NCBI GenBank assembly: GCA_027575765.1
Contig: JANBPT010000412.1
Coordinates: 1-37,372 of the forward strand
Length of the DNA: 37,372 nt
From: Tieghemiomyces parasiticus
Lineage: Eukaryota; Kickxellomycota; Dimargaritomycetes; Dimargaritales; Dimargaritaceae
Direction of reading: 5' to 3'
In this document: positions 12,001 to 20,598 of the stretch, piece by piece
Layout: every line of letters starts with the position of its first letter
Numbering within the stretch: the stretch's first letter is position 1
Notes under the pieces: generated by a model
What the model saw: only the letters and a program-made list of their open reading frames with translations
What the model was told of the DNA's origin: nothing
Databases searched by the model: none
Position numbers and translations under genes: made by a program

Positions 12001-12448
12001 GTAAACTATGGGACCATCTTTCCTGCAAGGCCCGCCCTCGTGTTTCGAGGCCCCGCTATGCGATAGACGCGATACTGCCCTGTACCAGCCTTCCTCACCT
12101 GGGCTCTCACTGGTTGCCAACCCAGCATACCCACAGAGCCCCTTTCCCTCTTCATGGGTTCCAAAGAAATCAACTGCGGCTCGCCCTGCGTCTTCTTACT
12201 TGTCCAGCTAAAATATCAACCACCAGCCTGGGGCTGGACGGCGAACATTGGTCGGAAAGTCTTAATGGGCGCACCACCACCCCTATCCTCCTTCATAGCC
12301 ACCTTCCCAAGCTGGCAAATCATGGCTGAATGTACATTTTTACCTCGCGGCATCCGTTCTCCAGGCTCCTTTGGCTAGGTGAAAGTATGTAAGGCGCTGT
12401 TTCCCCTCTCTCGTCCTTCTCTTCGTCCTGGATGGGTCCTTGCCCCCC
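9014..12448. other. Gene-free spacer downstream of PRP28
   Basis: About 3.4 kb with no convincing coding region. The longest open stretch is a 151-codon frame on the minus strand near 10411-10866, which has no low-complexity or domain signature and is about what chance allows. T-rich and A-rich runs occur at 9701-9760 and 9528-9540 (with AATAAA at 9532-9537). No transposon ends, tRNA boxes or tandem arrays were seen. Confidence 0.5.
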
Positions 12449-12457
12449 TATATAAAA
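12449..12457 (+). promoter_or_regulatory. TATA box of the DUF3712 gene
   Basis: A perfect TATATAAAA lies about 290 bp before the start codon. The whole interval from it to the ATG is pyrimidine-rich and contains no other ATG, as expected for a long, efficiently scanned 5' leader. The transcription start itself is inferred. Confidence 0.6.
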
Positions 12458-12745
12458 ACACGAGCCCGCCGCCCTGCCACAAACCAGCAAAACACTTTTC
12501 CCTTACTCCATTCAGCATTATACTGGCTATCGTTGACGGTTTGGGCCGTAATACTTTCGCATCAGTTTGCTGCCTAGCCCTTCCCCATTTTTTGGACGCA
12601 TAGTTCCACTTACTTACGCTTCTTCCCTACGCTTAAGCCACTTGGCTGTCTATCGTACTGCCGCACACATCCCCTACCTCCCACTTTAGCCGCCTCGGCG
12701 TTCGTCCTGAGCTCTCCGCCCCACCCTAACCGTCTTCGCAACGCC

Positions 12746-15148
12746 ATGACTGATAAGACCGACTACGAGGCCGTCAATGGCATCGGTCCCGTTGCCCCCC
12801 CGCGCCGCAAGTGGTACAAGCGCAAGCTGACGTGGTTCCTCTGCCTCCTGTTCGTGGTCCTCGCTGTCATCCTCATCGTCCTCCTCGTAGTCCTAGTAGG
12901 CGTCAAGAACATCATGCAAGGCACCATCGACGACTCCGATATGCGCTTCCGGTCTTTGCAAATCAACCAGGCGCAGAACGGTTCCATGGCCCTCGACCTA
13001 GACATCCTTCTGGGCAATACTGGTTCCCACAAGGCCGACCTGACCTTCCCCCACCCCGTGCAGGTGTGGTGGAAAGACCAGGAGCTCGGTTCTATGGCCA
13101 TGGACCCGGTAACCGTAGACGACAACTCGGGCTCGCTCGTCCAGCGCGACCGGGTCTTCAAGATGGCTAACGAGACCCTGTTCGCCCAGTTCGTCGGTGA
13201 CATGTTGTCGTCGGAAGAGTTTGAGTGGGTTATCAAGAGCAGTATCCGCGTGCACGCGATGGGATACACCCGCAACGAAATCGACCTGACCAAGTACGTC
13301 AAGATTCCCGGCATGAACGGCCTCCACAACATCACCGTCATCGACCTGGACATGCCGGGCGATGCCAAGGATGGCGGCATTGTCCTCAGCCTCAAGACCG
13401 ACCTGCAGAACCCTTCGCCGTTTGGCATCAATCTGGGTCTCTTGCGCATGGGGCTGTACAAGAACGGCACTTATCTTGGCCCCGTCGAAGTCAAGAATGC
13501 CACGCTGACCTCCGGGTCCAGCATCATGGAGATGGAGGGCCGTCTTCTCCCGCAGAAGGACGCCGCTGACGCCGCCAATTTGCAGGCCATGATGGCCGGG
13601 TTCCTGGCGGGTGACCGTATCTCGGTGGAGGCCCGCGGCGTGACAGCGTACCCGGACGGCCAGCATTCCGTGTCCTGGCTCGCGCCGGCCGTCGCCGCTC
13701 TGAAGATGGAGGTGCCGTTGGCAATGCCCGAGGCCCACGAAATAATCAAGAGTATCACCCTCGGCGACCTGGACTTGGACTTCAGTGGTGATGACCCAGC
13801 GTACGCCCCGCGGTTCACCGCCGACTCGGTGGTGGCCGGTATCTCCCTGCCGTTCGACTTCTCCCTCGACGTCAAGCACCTCGCCCAGGCCATCAACATG
13901 ACCGCCGGTAACGCTACCGTGGCCGCCCTACGGATCGCTGACGCCCCGCTGTCCAAGGACGCCAACAACCGCACCGACCAGCTTGTGTTTGACATCCCGA
14001 CCACGGCGCTTTCCGTCCCTAGTCAGGCCCACCCAGCCTTCGACCAGTTCGTGCGGGCCATCGCTATGGGCGGTAATATGACCTTCGGAATGAATGGCGG
14101 AGTTAACATCACCGCCCAGACCCCAGCCGGGACCCTCAACCTGACCCAGGTCCCCTTCAACGTTAACTCATCCCTCGCCGGTATGCAAGGCCTAGCCAGC
14201 CGGCCCGTGATTATCGAGAGCCTCGACGTGGTTGGCGGTACAGCCGACGCCCTATTGCTGAGTATCGCCGCGGCCATCGATAACCCGTCACGGATTCAGA
14301 TCGGGGCTGGCGATGTGACCTTTCAGCTGCTCTATCAGAACACCACAGTAGGCGACGTGGCCATGGAAGGCCTGACCCTGGCCCGTGGTACCACCCACAT
14401 TAAGGCCGCCGCCGCCACTTTGAGTCCGGATGCCAGCTCCGCCGGGAAGGAGCTTCTCAGTCGATTCGTAGCCGGCGAGACTACCGACGTGGTGATCGCT
14501 GGATCCGACCAGACCAGCAAGGTATCGTCGCTCAATTATGCCCTGGCCGGCCTGCGCATGCCTACCACCATCCCAGGCCTCAACGTATCGCTCATTCCGG
14601 CCACCCGGCTGACCATCAAGGACGACACCACCTCCACGGGGGTAGCCGCCGGCGGGTTCACCGTACTGGACCCCTTCGCTGCTGACCTGCGCATTACGGC
14701 TATCAACGCCACCATGTCGGTCAACGGGGCTACTCTAGGTCAGATGAGCGCTGACATTAGCGGCTCTCCTCTCCCTGTCACCGGCAAGTCTACCGTCAAT
14801 AGTCCGGACCTGCCCCTCCAGCTGAACCTCACCAAGGACACACTGATGGCCCTGCTCCAGAGCAACGCCCAAAAGACTGGTACCGACCTCGCCCCGCTCC
14901 AGGCCCTTTTGGCCCTGGCCGCCCAGGCTAAGGTCGACTCTACTAAGGCTCCGGCCCTGCAGTCTGCCCTCGCCTCCCCGGACACCACCGCACTCCTCCA
15001 GAAGATCATGGGCCAGTTCACCGTCGATCTGGAGGCCGACGCCCGAGTGCTGATTGGAGATTATGCCACCGCCCTCCACATCTCCGAGAAGGATGTGCCG
15101 TGCAAGGTGGACCAGTCCCTGATGAAGCTCCTGCCGCTCCTCGTTTAG
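12746..15148 (+). CDS. DUF3712 / LEA-2-like single-pass membrane protein
   Basis: An 800-residue protein with a basic N-terminus (RRKWYKRK, residues 20-27), one hydrophobic segment at about 28-53, and a long extracytoplasmic part, giving type II signal-anchor topology. After the membrane segment it shows the fungal DUF3712 pattern (GTIDDSDMRFRSLQI) and repeated beta-rich LEA-2-like modules of the form LxLxTxLxNPSPFxIxLG...Y.NGTxLG, clearest at about residues 208-270 and 499-560. Many N-x-S/T sequons suggest glycosylation in the ER, vacuole or cell surface. There is no enzyme motif. Proteins of this family are fungal and poorly characterised, so a structural or lipid-binding role is only a guess. 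Codons are strongly C-ending, unlike the CTC1-like gene, which with the TATA box suggests high expression. The start has the good context GCCATGA and there is no intron. Confidence 0.8.
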   Translation: MTDKTDYEAVNGIGPVAPPRRKWYKRKLTWFLCLLFVVLAVILIVLLVVLVGVKNIMQGTIDDSDMRFRSLQINQAQNGSMALDLDILLGNTGSHKADLTFPHPVQVWWKDQELGSMAMDPVTVDDNSGSLVQRDRVFKMANETLFAQFVGDMLSSEEFEWVIKSSIRVHAMGYTRNEIDLTKYVKIPGMNGLHNITVIDLDMPGDAKDGGIVLSLKTDLQNPSPFGINLGLLRMGLYKNGTYLGPVEVKNATLTSGSSIMEMEGRLLPQKDAADAANLQAMMAGFLAGDRISVEARGVTAYPDGQHSVSWLAPAVAALKMEVPLAMPEAHEIIKSITLGDLDLDFSGDDPAYAPRFTADSVVAGISLPFDFSLDVKHLAQAINMTAGNATVAALRIADAPLSKDANNRTDQLVFDIPTTALSVPSQAHPAFDQFVRAIAMGGNMTFGMNGGVNITAQTPAGTLNLTQVPFNVNSSLAGMQGLASRPVIIESLDVVGGTADALLLSIAAAIDNPSRIQIGAGDVTFQLLYQNTTVGDVAMEGLTLARGTTHIKAAAATLSPDASSAGKELLSRFVAGETTDVVIAGSDQTSKVSSLNYALAGLRMPTTIPGLNVSLIPATRLTIKDDTTSTGVAAGGFTVLDPFAADLRITAINATMSVNGATLGQMSADISGSPLPVTGKSTVNSPDLPLQLNLTKDTLMALLQSNAQKTGTDLAPLQALLALAAQAKVDSTKAPALQSALASPDTTALLQKIMGQFTVDLEADARVLIGDYATALHISEKDVPCKVDQSLMKLLPLLV

Positions 15149-15705
15149 ATGAACTCGGTGGCCTTACTCTCCACGGCCTCGGATCCACTTGGGGACTTAA
15201 TCCACCATACACTCTGGTGATAGTTATATATTGATATCCCGCCCCCACCTCTAATATGCACCGCTCCTTACCTTAATTCGGCATGATAAGTTTATATTTC
15301 TCCTTTTTTTTTCTGAATAAATACCTAATTCGCCACTTCCTGTCCATGGGGCTTAACCTCAACACCAGCTGCATAGAAAACACGATTACTTTTCCTTGTA
15401 CCATTCGATGGCTGACTTTAGCAACTAGGAATGTGCTTGGCCCGCCCTTTCGAACCCATTTACTCGTCATGCTGGGCGACTTGGCCCGCCTCGCAGATTA
15501 TGGCCTGAAAAGTTGGAAGGCCCAGGCCTATTTACTAAAACTACAGCAATCTCCAACACTTTGCGATGAAGGAAAAAAAATGGGAACACAATGCAAGGAT
15601 GGAAAGCGCACGCCCAAGGTCCGGTCAGCAGAGAAGAGAGGGGTTAGAAAACGATTGACAGGTCAAAATAGCGGCGAAGTGCGCCCCCAGCGTATTTGGG
15701 CACCC
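15149..15705. other. Convergent 3' region of DUF3712 and BI-1 genes
   Basis: This 557-bp interval lies between two facing stop codons. A candidate polyadenylation hexamer AATAAA for the plus-strand gene is at 15316-15321, just after a T-rich tract. No coding region is supported: a 203-codon plus-strand frame that begins here runs antisense into the BI-1 gene. Confidence 0.55.
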
Positions 15706-16506
15706 TTAATTATTGCGCTTGCGACGGTTGCGGCGCCGATCTTCCTGGCTGTCCTCCTGGCGCAGAAATATGACCAGGATGCGAGTGAACACGGCAAAGA
15801 CGTCAGTAAAGAGCTCGAGGGCCTGGCCGATATCGTCAAAGTAGCCGAGCTCAGTCTGGTAGAGCAACTTCTGGGTGTCGTACACGATGAATAGGCTGAA
15901 GACAAGAAGACCGATGTAAAGGTTGAAGGAGAAGAGGGCCTGCGAACCGGACCAGAACAAACCGGCCAGAGACGACAGGGAAAGTACCGACAGCGCTGAA
16001 CCCAGGAAGCCCCCGAGGTACAGACCCGCCCGGGAACGGTTGAAGAGAGCACTGAGGGTGAAGCACGCAAAGATGGCGAACGTGGCCAGGAGGGCCACGG
16101 TGACGATGGTCGGGTTGACGTCGAGCGCGGTCTCCACAATGAAACCGATGGCGTTGCCCTGCGTGAAGGCAGCGGACAGCAGGGCGCCCCGGCGGATAAG
16201 TTGGCTCTGCTGGTTGTTGGGCTGGTAAGGTGTACCACTGACAGCTAAGACCGAAACGAGAGTGATGAGGTGTGCCAGTAGCTGTGGCAACTGGATATAC
16301 TGTGCAACGTAGAGGTAGGAGCCCAGAGAGGCGGACCCCGTGGCGAAGGCCAGCCAGGTGTACACCCGCGATAGGTGGCTTTGGACGGTGGGCGAGAGTG
16401 GGGCTGTCTTGGCCATGGCCGCGTAAGTATACTCGGGTGGGTCCTGGCCATCGCCATTCGGGCGGTTGCCACCGGGGCCCTGGCCGCCAGAGAAGCTGGT
16501 GGACAT
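15706..16506 (-). CDS. BXI1: Bax inhibitor-1 / TMBIM6 family ER membrane protein
   Basis: A 266-residue protein with six to seven hydrophobic helices across about residues 45-240 and a highly basic C-terminal tail (EDRRRNRRKRNN), the hallmark of Bax inhibitor-1, an ER calcium-leak and stress-protection protein. Family signatures include HLSRVYTWLAFATG at the start of the first helix, GNAIGFIVETAL, and the conserved IVYDTQKLLYQ segment near the last helices, containing the YDTQ core and followed by acidic residues. The length is close to human TMBIM6 (237). The start is the ATG with A at -3 (ACCATGT). The frame stays open for 145 more codons upstream but has no ATG there, so it is leader. A GTGAGC donor (16936-16941) and a CTCCAG acceptor (16546-16551) on this strand could mark a 5' UTR intron. 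No coding intron is needed. Confidence 0.92.
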   Translation of the reverse strand: MSTSFSGGQGPGGNRPNGDGQDPPEYTYAAMAKTAPLSPTVQSHLSRVYTWLAFATGSASLGSYLYVAQYIQLPQLLAHLITLVSVLAVSGTPYQPNNQQSQLIRRGALLSAAFTQGNAIGFIVETALDVNPTIVTVALLATFAIFACFTLSALFNRSRAGLYLGGFLGSALSVLSLSSLAGLFWSGSQALFSFNLYIGLLVFSLFIVYDTQKLLYQTELGYFDDIGQALELFTDVFAVFTRILVIFLRQEDSQEDRRRNRRKRNN

Positions 16507-18808
16507 GGTCGAAAGCGACCAAGTACGGTGGAGAAGGGGGGAGGACTGGAGGGGAGGGGGTAAGGGATTGGCTAGACTGCACGGCCCAGCTGATGGTGGA
16601 AGAACAGAGATGTAGCGGTAATGGAAAGCAACCTGAGGTGGCGCAATGTGGGACTGGGTGACGATAGGAAAGCGATAAAAAGAAGAGCACTGACCGTCTA
16701 GCGGAAATGTCGGTTGAAACACAGAAGAGTAGCAAGCGGGGTAGGGGAGATAGAAGTCAATGCGAAAGCCAAAGTGAGCGGAGCGAACAAGCTGCCACTT
16801 GGAAGGCAATGAGCGGCAGTAGCTCAGCACCAAGCATTTTGGGCCGCACGCCCCCCTCGGGCCAATATCTTTACGACACGACGTCCACCCCTTAGGACCT
16901 ATGGGGTAGGGGAGGGGAGGGATAAGGGCTGAGGGGCTCACCGACCTGCTGCTGACGGAATGGCTCCAGGATTATTTTTCTACGCTGCGGCCCTATCCTA
17001 TTGCTTGATTCGGTAGCTTGTGGTGCGCCCGGAGATGGTAGAAGGCGTGGTGGTGGTTTACTCCTCGGTTCCCTCAATACGCCAGCCCCCGCCCCCCCCG
17101 CACGATACCTCGGAATACCCATGTGATGACTATGGACTGGCGAGATGGGAAACCTGGAACTATTAATCTAGGCCTAATCCATCTCCTAATGCTCGGCACC
17201 GATGTGTTAATTTTTTCAATGCCATATTGTTCTTAGGGGTCGGGCGGCTCTGCACGAAAAGTTTCATGACTCGGGACACCATTTATCATTTACATATTTT
17301 GCCAAGGCCAACGGGGACTATCTGGGGGTCATGGGTGGCCACCACGCGTGTGGGGGAGGGTGGGCAGCAGTGGTGCTACTTTCAGAGGGGGGCAGGTTCC
17401 CCCAAAGAGTAGTGCCTCGAAATCGACCACAATGGTTGCTGACAAATCCAATCGCCAGGCTAGGTTCCTTGAGGACCTGGGAAATGGCGCAGCCTGCAGA
17501 TACTGGTAGGTGAGAAACAACAATGAGCGCCAAAAAAACGTGTCTGCCACCCCAAACGGCAGAGCTGCACAGCGTAGCGCGGAACATTTTAGTCCTGCGG
17601 AGAATGGCTGGGCCGCAGGCGATCTGCATCCCACGGGCGGTCCTCCGAGGACTTGGCGCGGTGTGGATATAGAAACGATGGTGGGTAAAGCAATGGGGGC
17701 ATGACCGGTGAGAGACCACGATGGAAAGAGGTTGTTGAGCTATCAATGCGAGGCTAGAAAGGACCCAGTATATACTACTGGTATACTAGCCGATGAGATA
17801 CTACTTGAGCCTCACACTGCCCTCGCGACTAACGTGTCGTCATCCGCGCCCCCCGACCGGACATGGCGAGAGATGTATTAGGCACCAAGGATACCATGCC
17901 GATATTGCTTGGTATCGTGCTGCCAAATATTGGCGAAAAGAAGGGGGGCATTACTGCGAGGTTACGCGGCAAGTTCGTGGCGGTACACCCTGTGCGAGGA
18001 GGTATTCGGGCTTGGCATCACGACCATGATCACCTTGATGGGTCCCTAGCCGGTATCCAGGACCATGTCTCTGCAAGGAATAGAGACCAAACCTGGGCCC
18101 CAGCGACCCCTGCTCTACATCCGTCTGACCATAGCTTAGACCCAGCACAGGACGCAGGCGTCCTCAAGGGTGAGTGGTTCGAAGGAAGTAGTGATTAGCT
18201 CAACAGGGCAACATACGCTTCTGCCGCTCACCTCTTCACTGGATAAGTAGGGTAGCCGAACAATGGGGAGGTTACCAACTCATGACTAAAAGGGGGTCGC
18301 GGAAAATATAGTGCCGAAGGAGTGAAGGAGTAGTAAAGAAACTGGGTGGAAATCCGGAGATACTGGGACCAAGCAAGTTTGGTGACCCCCGGCCTCCTAT
18401 TGGTGGAAATAAACGCGGTCTGCACGGTAAATCAGCTGCGCCGGAGACCAGCAACCCTCGCATCGTCAAGGAAGGATCAATATCGCCTTCGACTCGAAAA
18501 TTTAATATAGGCCACAGCGGTTCAGGCGACGGGCAGGTGATGACAGGGTCCCTATTCACCTTCATTCACTCCACCACCCTCAAATTCGTCGCTGTAGATG
18601 CAGACCCGAGTGGAAACCACCCTCTAGGCAATGACCTGCCATCTTGGCCATACCCCTACGCCTCGACAATAAAGAGAATTCAGCTGTGCGTGGTTTGTCT
18701 TACACTTCTGCAGTACGCCGCCAGCCTCAAATTCAAATGGCATTGAGGTCTTTCCACGATGCCCTTTCGGGTTTGAAGCAAATTCTTATGGACAAGGTCG
18801 TAGCGCCA

Positions 18809-18834
18809 ATATATATATATCTATATCTATATAG
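18809..18834. repeat. AT microsatellite
   Basis: A run of alternating A and T interrupted by C (ATATATATATCTATATCTATATAG type). It is simple sequence in a gene-poor spacer with no known role. Confidence 0.8.
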
Positions 18835-19000
18835 CTCGCTGACTTTCTATGGTATTCTAAATGGCTGCCAAGGTAAATATAGCCAGGGTGTGATCAAGGG
18901 TGGATTCTTTTACAGCCCACACAGTTGGTACGACAATCTGCGCCAGTGAGGGACTGGCGGCGGGCAGACTCGGATCGGAAATGTGCCTGAATGGGGCGTA

Positions 19001-19012
19001 TGTGTGTGTGTG
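19001..19012. repeat. Short TG microsatellite
   Basis: Six TG units in a row in non-coding DNA. A similar tract (GT, 27531-27545) lies upstream of the bZIP gene. Confidence 0.8.
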
Positions 19013-19727
19013 TATTCATCACGACAGCTGCGGCATGGGGGTCGCTCCTCCGTGCTCCCTCCCCTTTCTTTCTCTCGGCTGTACCACCCCTCGATCCTGT
19101 GACGCCACCCTCTCCGCTCACCCTGCAGTACCCAACAAAGAACCCCATGGTCAGAGGGGGGGGAGTGTCCACCTGCACGGATCAGTTGACGGTCGCCAGG
19201 CAGCTGGGAAGGCGTAGCATTTAAGGCGAAATGACTATACAGGTTTAAGCCGACCAAATCGCATTCCCAAACATCTTCCACGCCACCCAGCGGACGCTAC
19301 CCAATTGCGCATCATAATGCGACGTCACGACACGATTTTCCAGGGAGTTTTAGGCGGACCTCGTCATGTTTAGATAGAGAAGGAAGAACCCCCCCCATTA
19401 AGGGACGCTTCTGAAACCGACATGGCAGACAGTCAAATGCTGGAACATCGACTCGACTGCCATATCGAAGAACTCCAGTATTATAAACTTTCCATGGTGA
19501 TTTCTGTAAAATGAAGTACTAGGTTTAGTTTATTACTAGTAGCTTGGCAATGATGAAGCAATGGAGACCTGCCAGTGCAAACTTGAAGGACGATTGGGAC
19601 TTGCCCCCTCGTTCATTATCAGATCACGATCATGTAAGCAATAGAAAAAAACAGAAATTTGAGCTAAGGTGCGCTGCATTGGGCGAGACCACCGCAGCCT
19701 CATTTCATTTCACCGGTCTTCATGGCT

Positions 19728-20325
19728 TTAGTGGCGGCTCTTGGAGCTGAAAGACTCGCTGCTGGACGAGTGCTGGCTGCTGCTCTGCTGGGTGGAGCTA
19801 GAGCTGAACGAGCCGTTCTTGTTCTGGCCGCTGGCCTTGGTCTGCTCAAACTTGTTCTGGCTACCGCCATCCTGGGTCTTGGTGTAGTCAAACGACCCGT
19901 TACGGTCGCGGCCGCTGGCCTGGTCGACCGATTTGGTGTACTGACTGTCGGCTGATTTGGTATTCTCGAAGCTCTGGGAACCGTGACGGTTGCTCTGGTC
20001 GGCCTTGGTGTGCTCAAAGGTAGACTGGTTGCCGCTGGCCGCGGCGTGTAGGGAATCGTAGGCGCTGCCGTTGCGACCGCGGGTGCTGGCCGCCTCGTAC
20101 TCATACCGCTGGTTGCCGTTGTTGGATTGGGTGTGGTCGTAGTTGGAGGCGCCGTGACGGTTGCGGGTGCTCTCCTGGGTGCGCTCGTAGTCGTTGTAGC
20201 CCTGGCTGCCCTCGCCGGCGGCGTAATTGAAGGAGCCATTGCGATCCTTACCGTTAGCCTGGGTGGCACTCGAATTGTCGTAGCTGCTGTTGAACTTGTC
20301 ATGATCGTAGTTGTAGGAGCTGCCA
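19728..20325 (-). repeat. 84-bp tandem repeat inside the secreted-protein gene
   Basis: The 28-residue protein repeat corresponds to a roughly 84-87 bp tandem DNA repeat of seven units. Units differ at many synonymous and non-synonymous sites (for example, the NG core is written AACGG, AATGG or CACGG), so the array is old rather than a recent expansion. Boundaries are approximate. Confidence 0.75.
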
Positions 20326-20432
20326 CCGCGGGCGTGGCTCAAGGCGCCCGAGTTGCCGCCAGTGGGGGCGGCCAGGGACTCGGCGGTAAAAAGGACGGCG
20401 ATGGCAGCAACGAAGGCGAGGGAGAACTTCAT
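19728..20432 (-). CDS. Secreted protein of seven ~28-residue N/Q/S-rich repeats
   Basis: A 234-residue protein with a clear signal peptide (MKFSLAFVAAIAVLFTAESLAAP; cleavage probably after about residue 21). The rest is seven diverged repeats. The glycine of the [R/K]-[N/H]-G-S core falls at residues 37, 66, 94, 122, 151, 179 and 207, spaced 29, 28, 28, 29, 28 and 28. Most units follow with an aromatic Y/F core and an [FY]E[HQN]TK-like end. The C-terminus is poly-Ser/Gln. There is no cysteine. Potential N-glycosylation sequons are N48, N53, N65, N121, N135, N178 and N206, several inside the repeat core. There are no dibasic Kex2 sites. I do not recognise the family: a disordered, glycosylated wall or matrix protein is the simplest reading, and an effector-like role is possible but unproven. 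The start is an ATG with A at -3 (ACCATGA), after an ATG-free pyrimidine-rich leader and a TATA box. Confidence 0.85.
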   Translation of the reverse strand: MKFSLAFVAAIAVLFTAESLAAPTGGNSGALSHARGGSSYNYDHDKFNSSYDNSSATQANGKDRNGSFNYAAGEGSQGYNDYERTQESTRNRHGASNYDHTQSNNGNQRYEYEAASTRGRNGSAYDSLHAAASGNQSTFEHTKADQSNRHGSQSFENTKSADSQYTKSVDQASGRDRNGSFDYTKTQDGGSQNKFEQTKASGQNKNGSFSSSSTQQSSSQHSSSSESFSSKSRH

Positions 20433-20590
20433 GGTGACGTTAAGAGAGGAGGAGGAGGGTGGGTTAGGGCGTTGGAAATGTCAGTAGAGTTCTGACGCTG
20501 AATGAAAGAGTGGTCGTTAAAAGGTGCGGTGAAATGCTGTGAATGACAAGTGGGTAACTGATGCTGACTTAGAGAAGGATGGTTCATTGA

Positions 20591-20598
20591 TATTTATA
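20591..20598 (-). promoter_or_regulatory. TATA box of the repeat-protein gene
   Basis: The minus strand reads TATAAATA about 160 bp upstream of the start codon. From about 10 bp downstream of this box to the ATG, no other ATG occurs on the minus strand, consistent with a short scanned leader containing a CT-rich stretch just before the start. Confidence 0.6.

Larger units (their letters stand above)
16507..19727. other. Gene-free spacer upstream of BI-1
   Basis: Beyond the BI-1 leader and promoter, this 3.2 kb carries only short open frames. The largest is about 142 codons on the minus strand at 17318-17746, with no recognisable domain. It includes two simple repeats listed separately. No transposon ends, tRNA boxes or RNA genes were recognised. 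Confidence 0.5.

Noticed and set aside
12763..13879. Long minus-strand frames of 235 and 293 codons
   Set aside because: They are antisense to the DUF3712 gene, whose strong codon bias keeps complementary frames open; they have no domain or plausible start context.
15283..15894. 203-codon plus-strand frame with hydrophobic N-terminus
   Set aside because: Runs from the intergenic spacer into the antisense of BI-1, and half of it is explained by the BI-1 gene.
16507..16941. 145-residue N-terminal extension of BI-1
   Set aside because: The frame is open but contains no ATG, starts at GTG, and has no similarity to BI-1 proteins, which begin near the chosen ATG.
19700..20326. 208-codon Thr/Pro/Ala-rich minus-strand frame
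   Set aside because: Same strand but a shifted frame of the repeat-protein gene. It lacks the signal peptide and is a by-product of the repetitive DNA.
19728..20432. Fungal ribosomal peptide (dikaritin-type) precursor
   Set aside because: Signal peptide plus repeats fits superficially, but there are no KR/RR/KK Kex2 sites between units, the units have diverged, and no UstYa-like, prenyltransferase or P450 genes are nearby.
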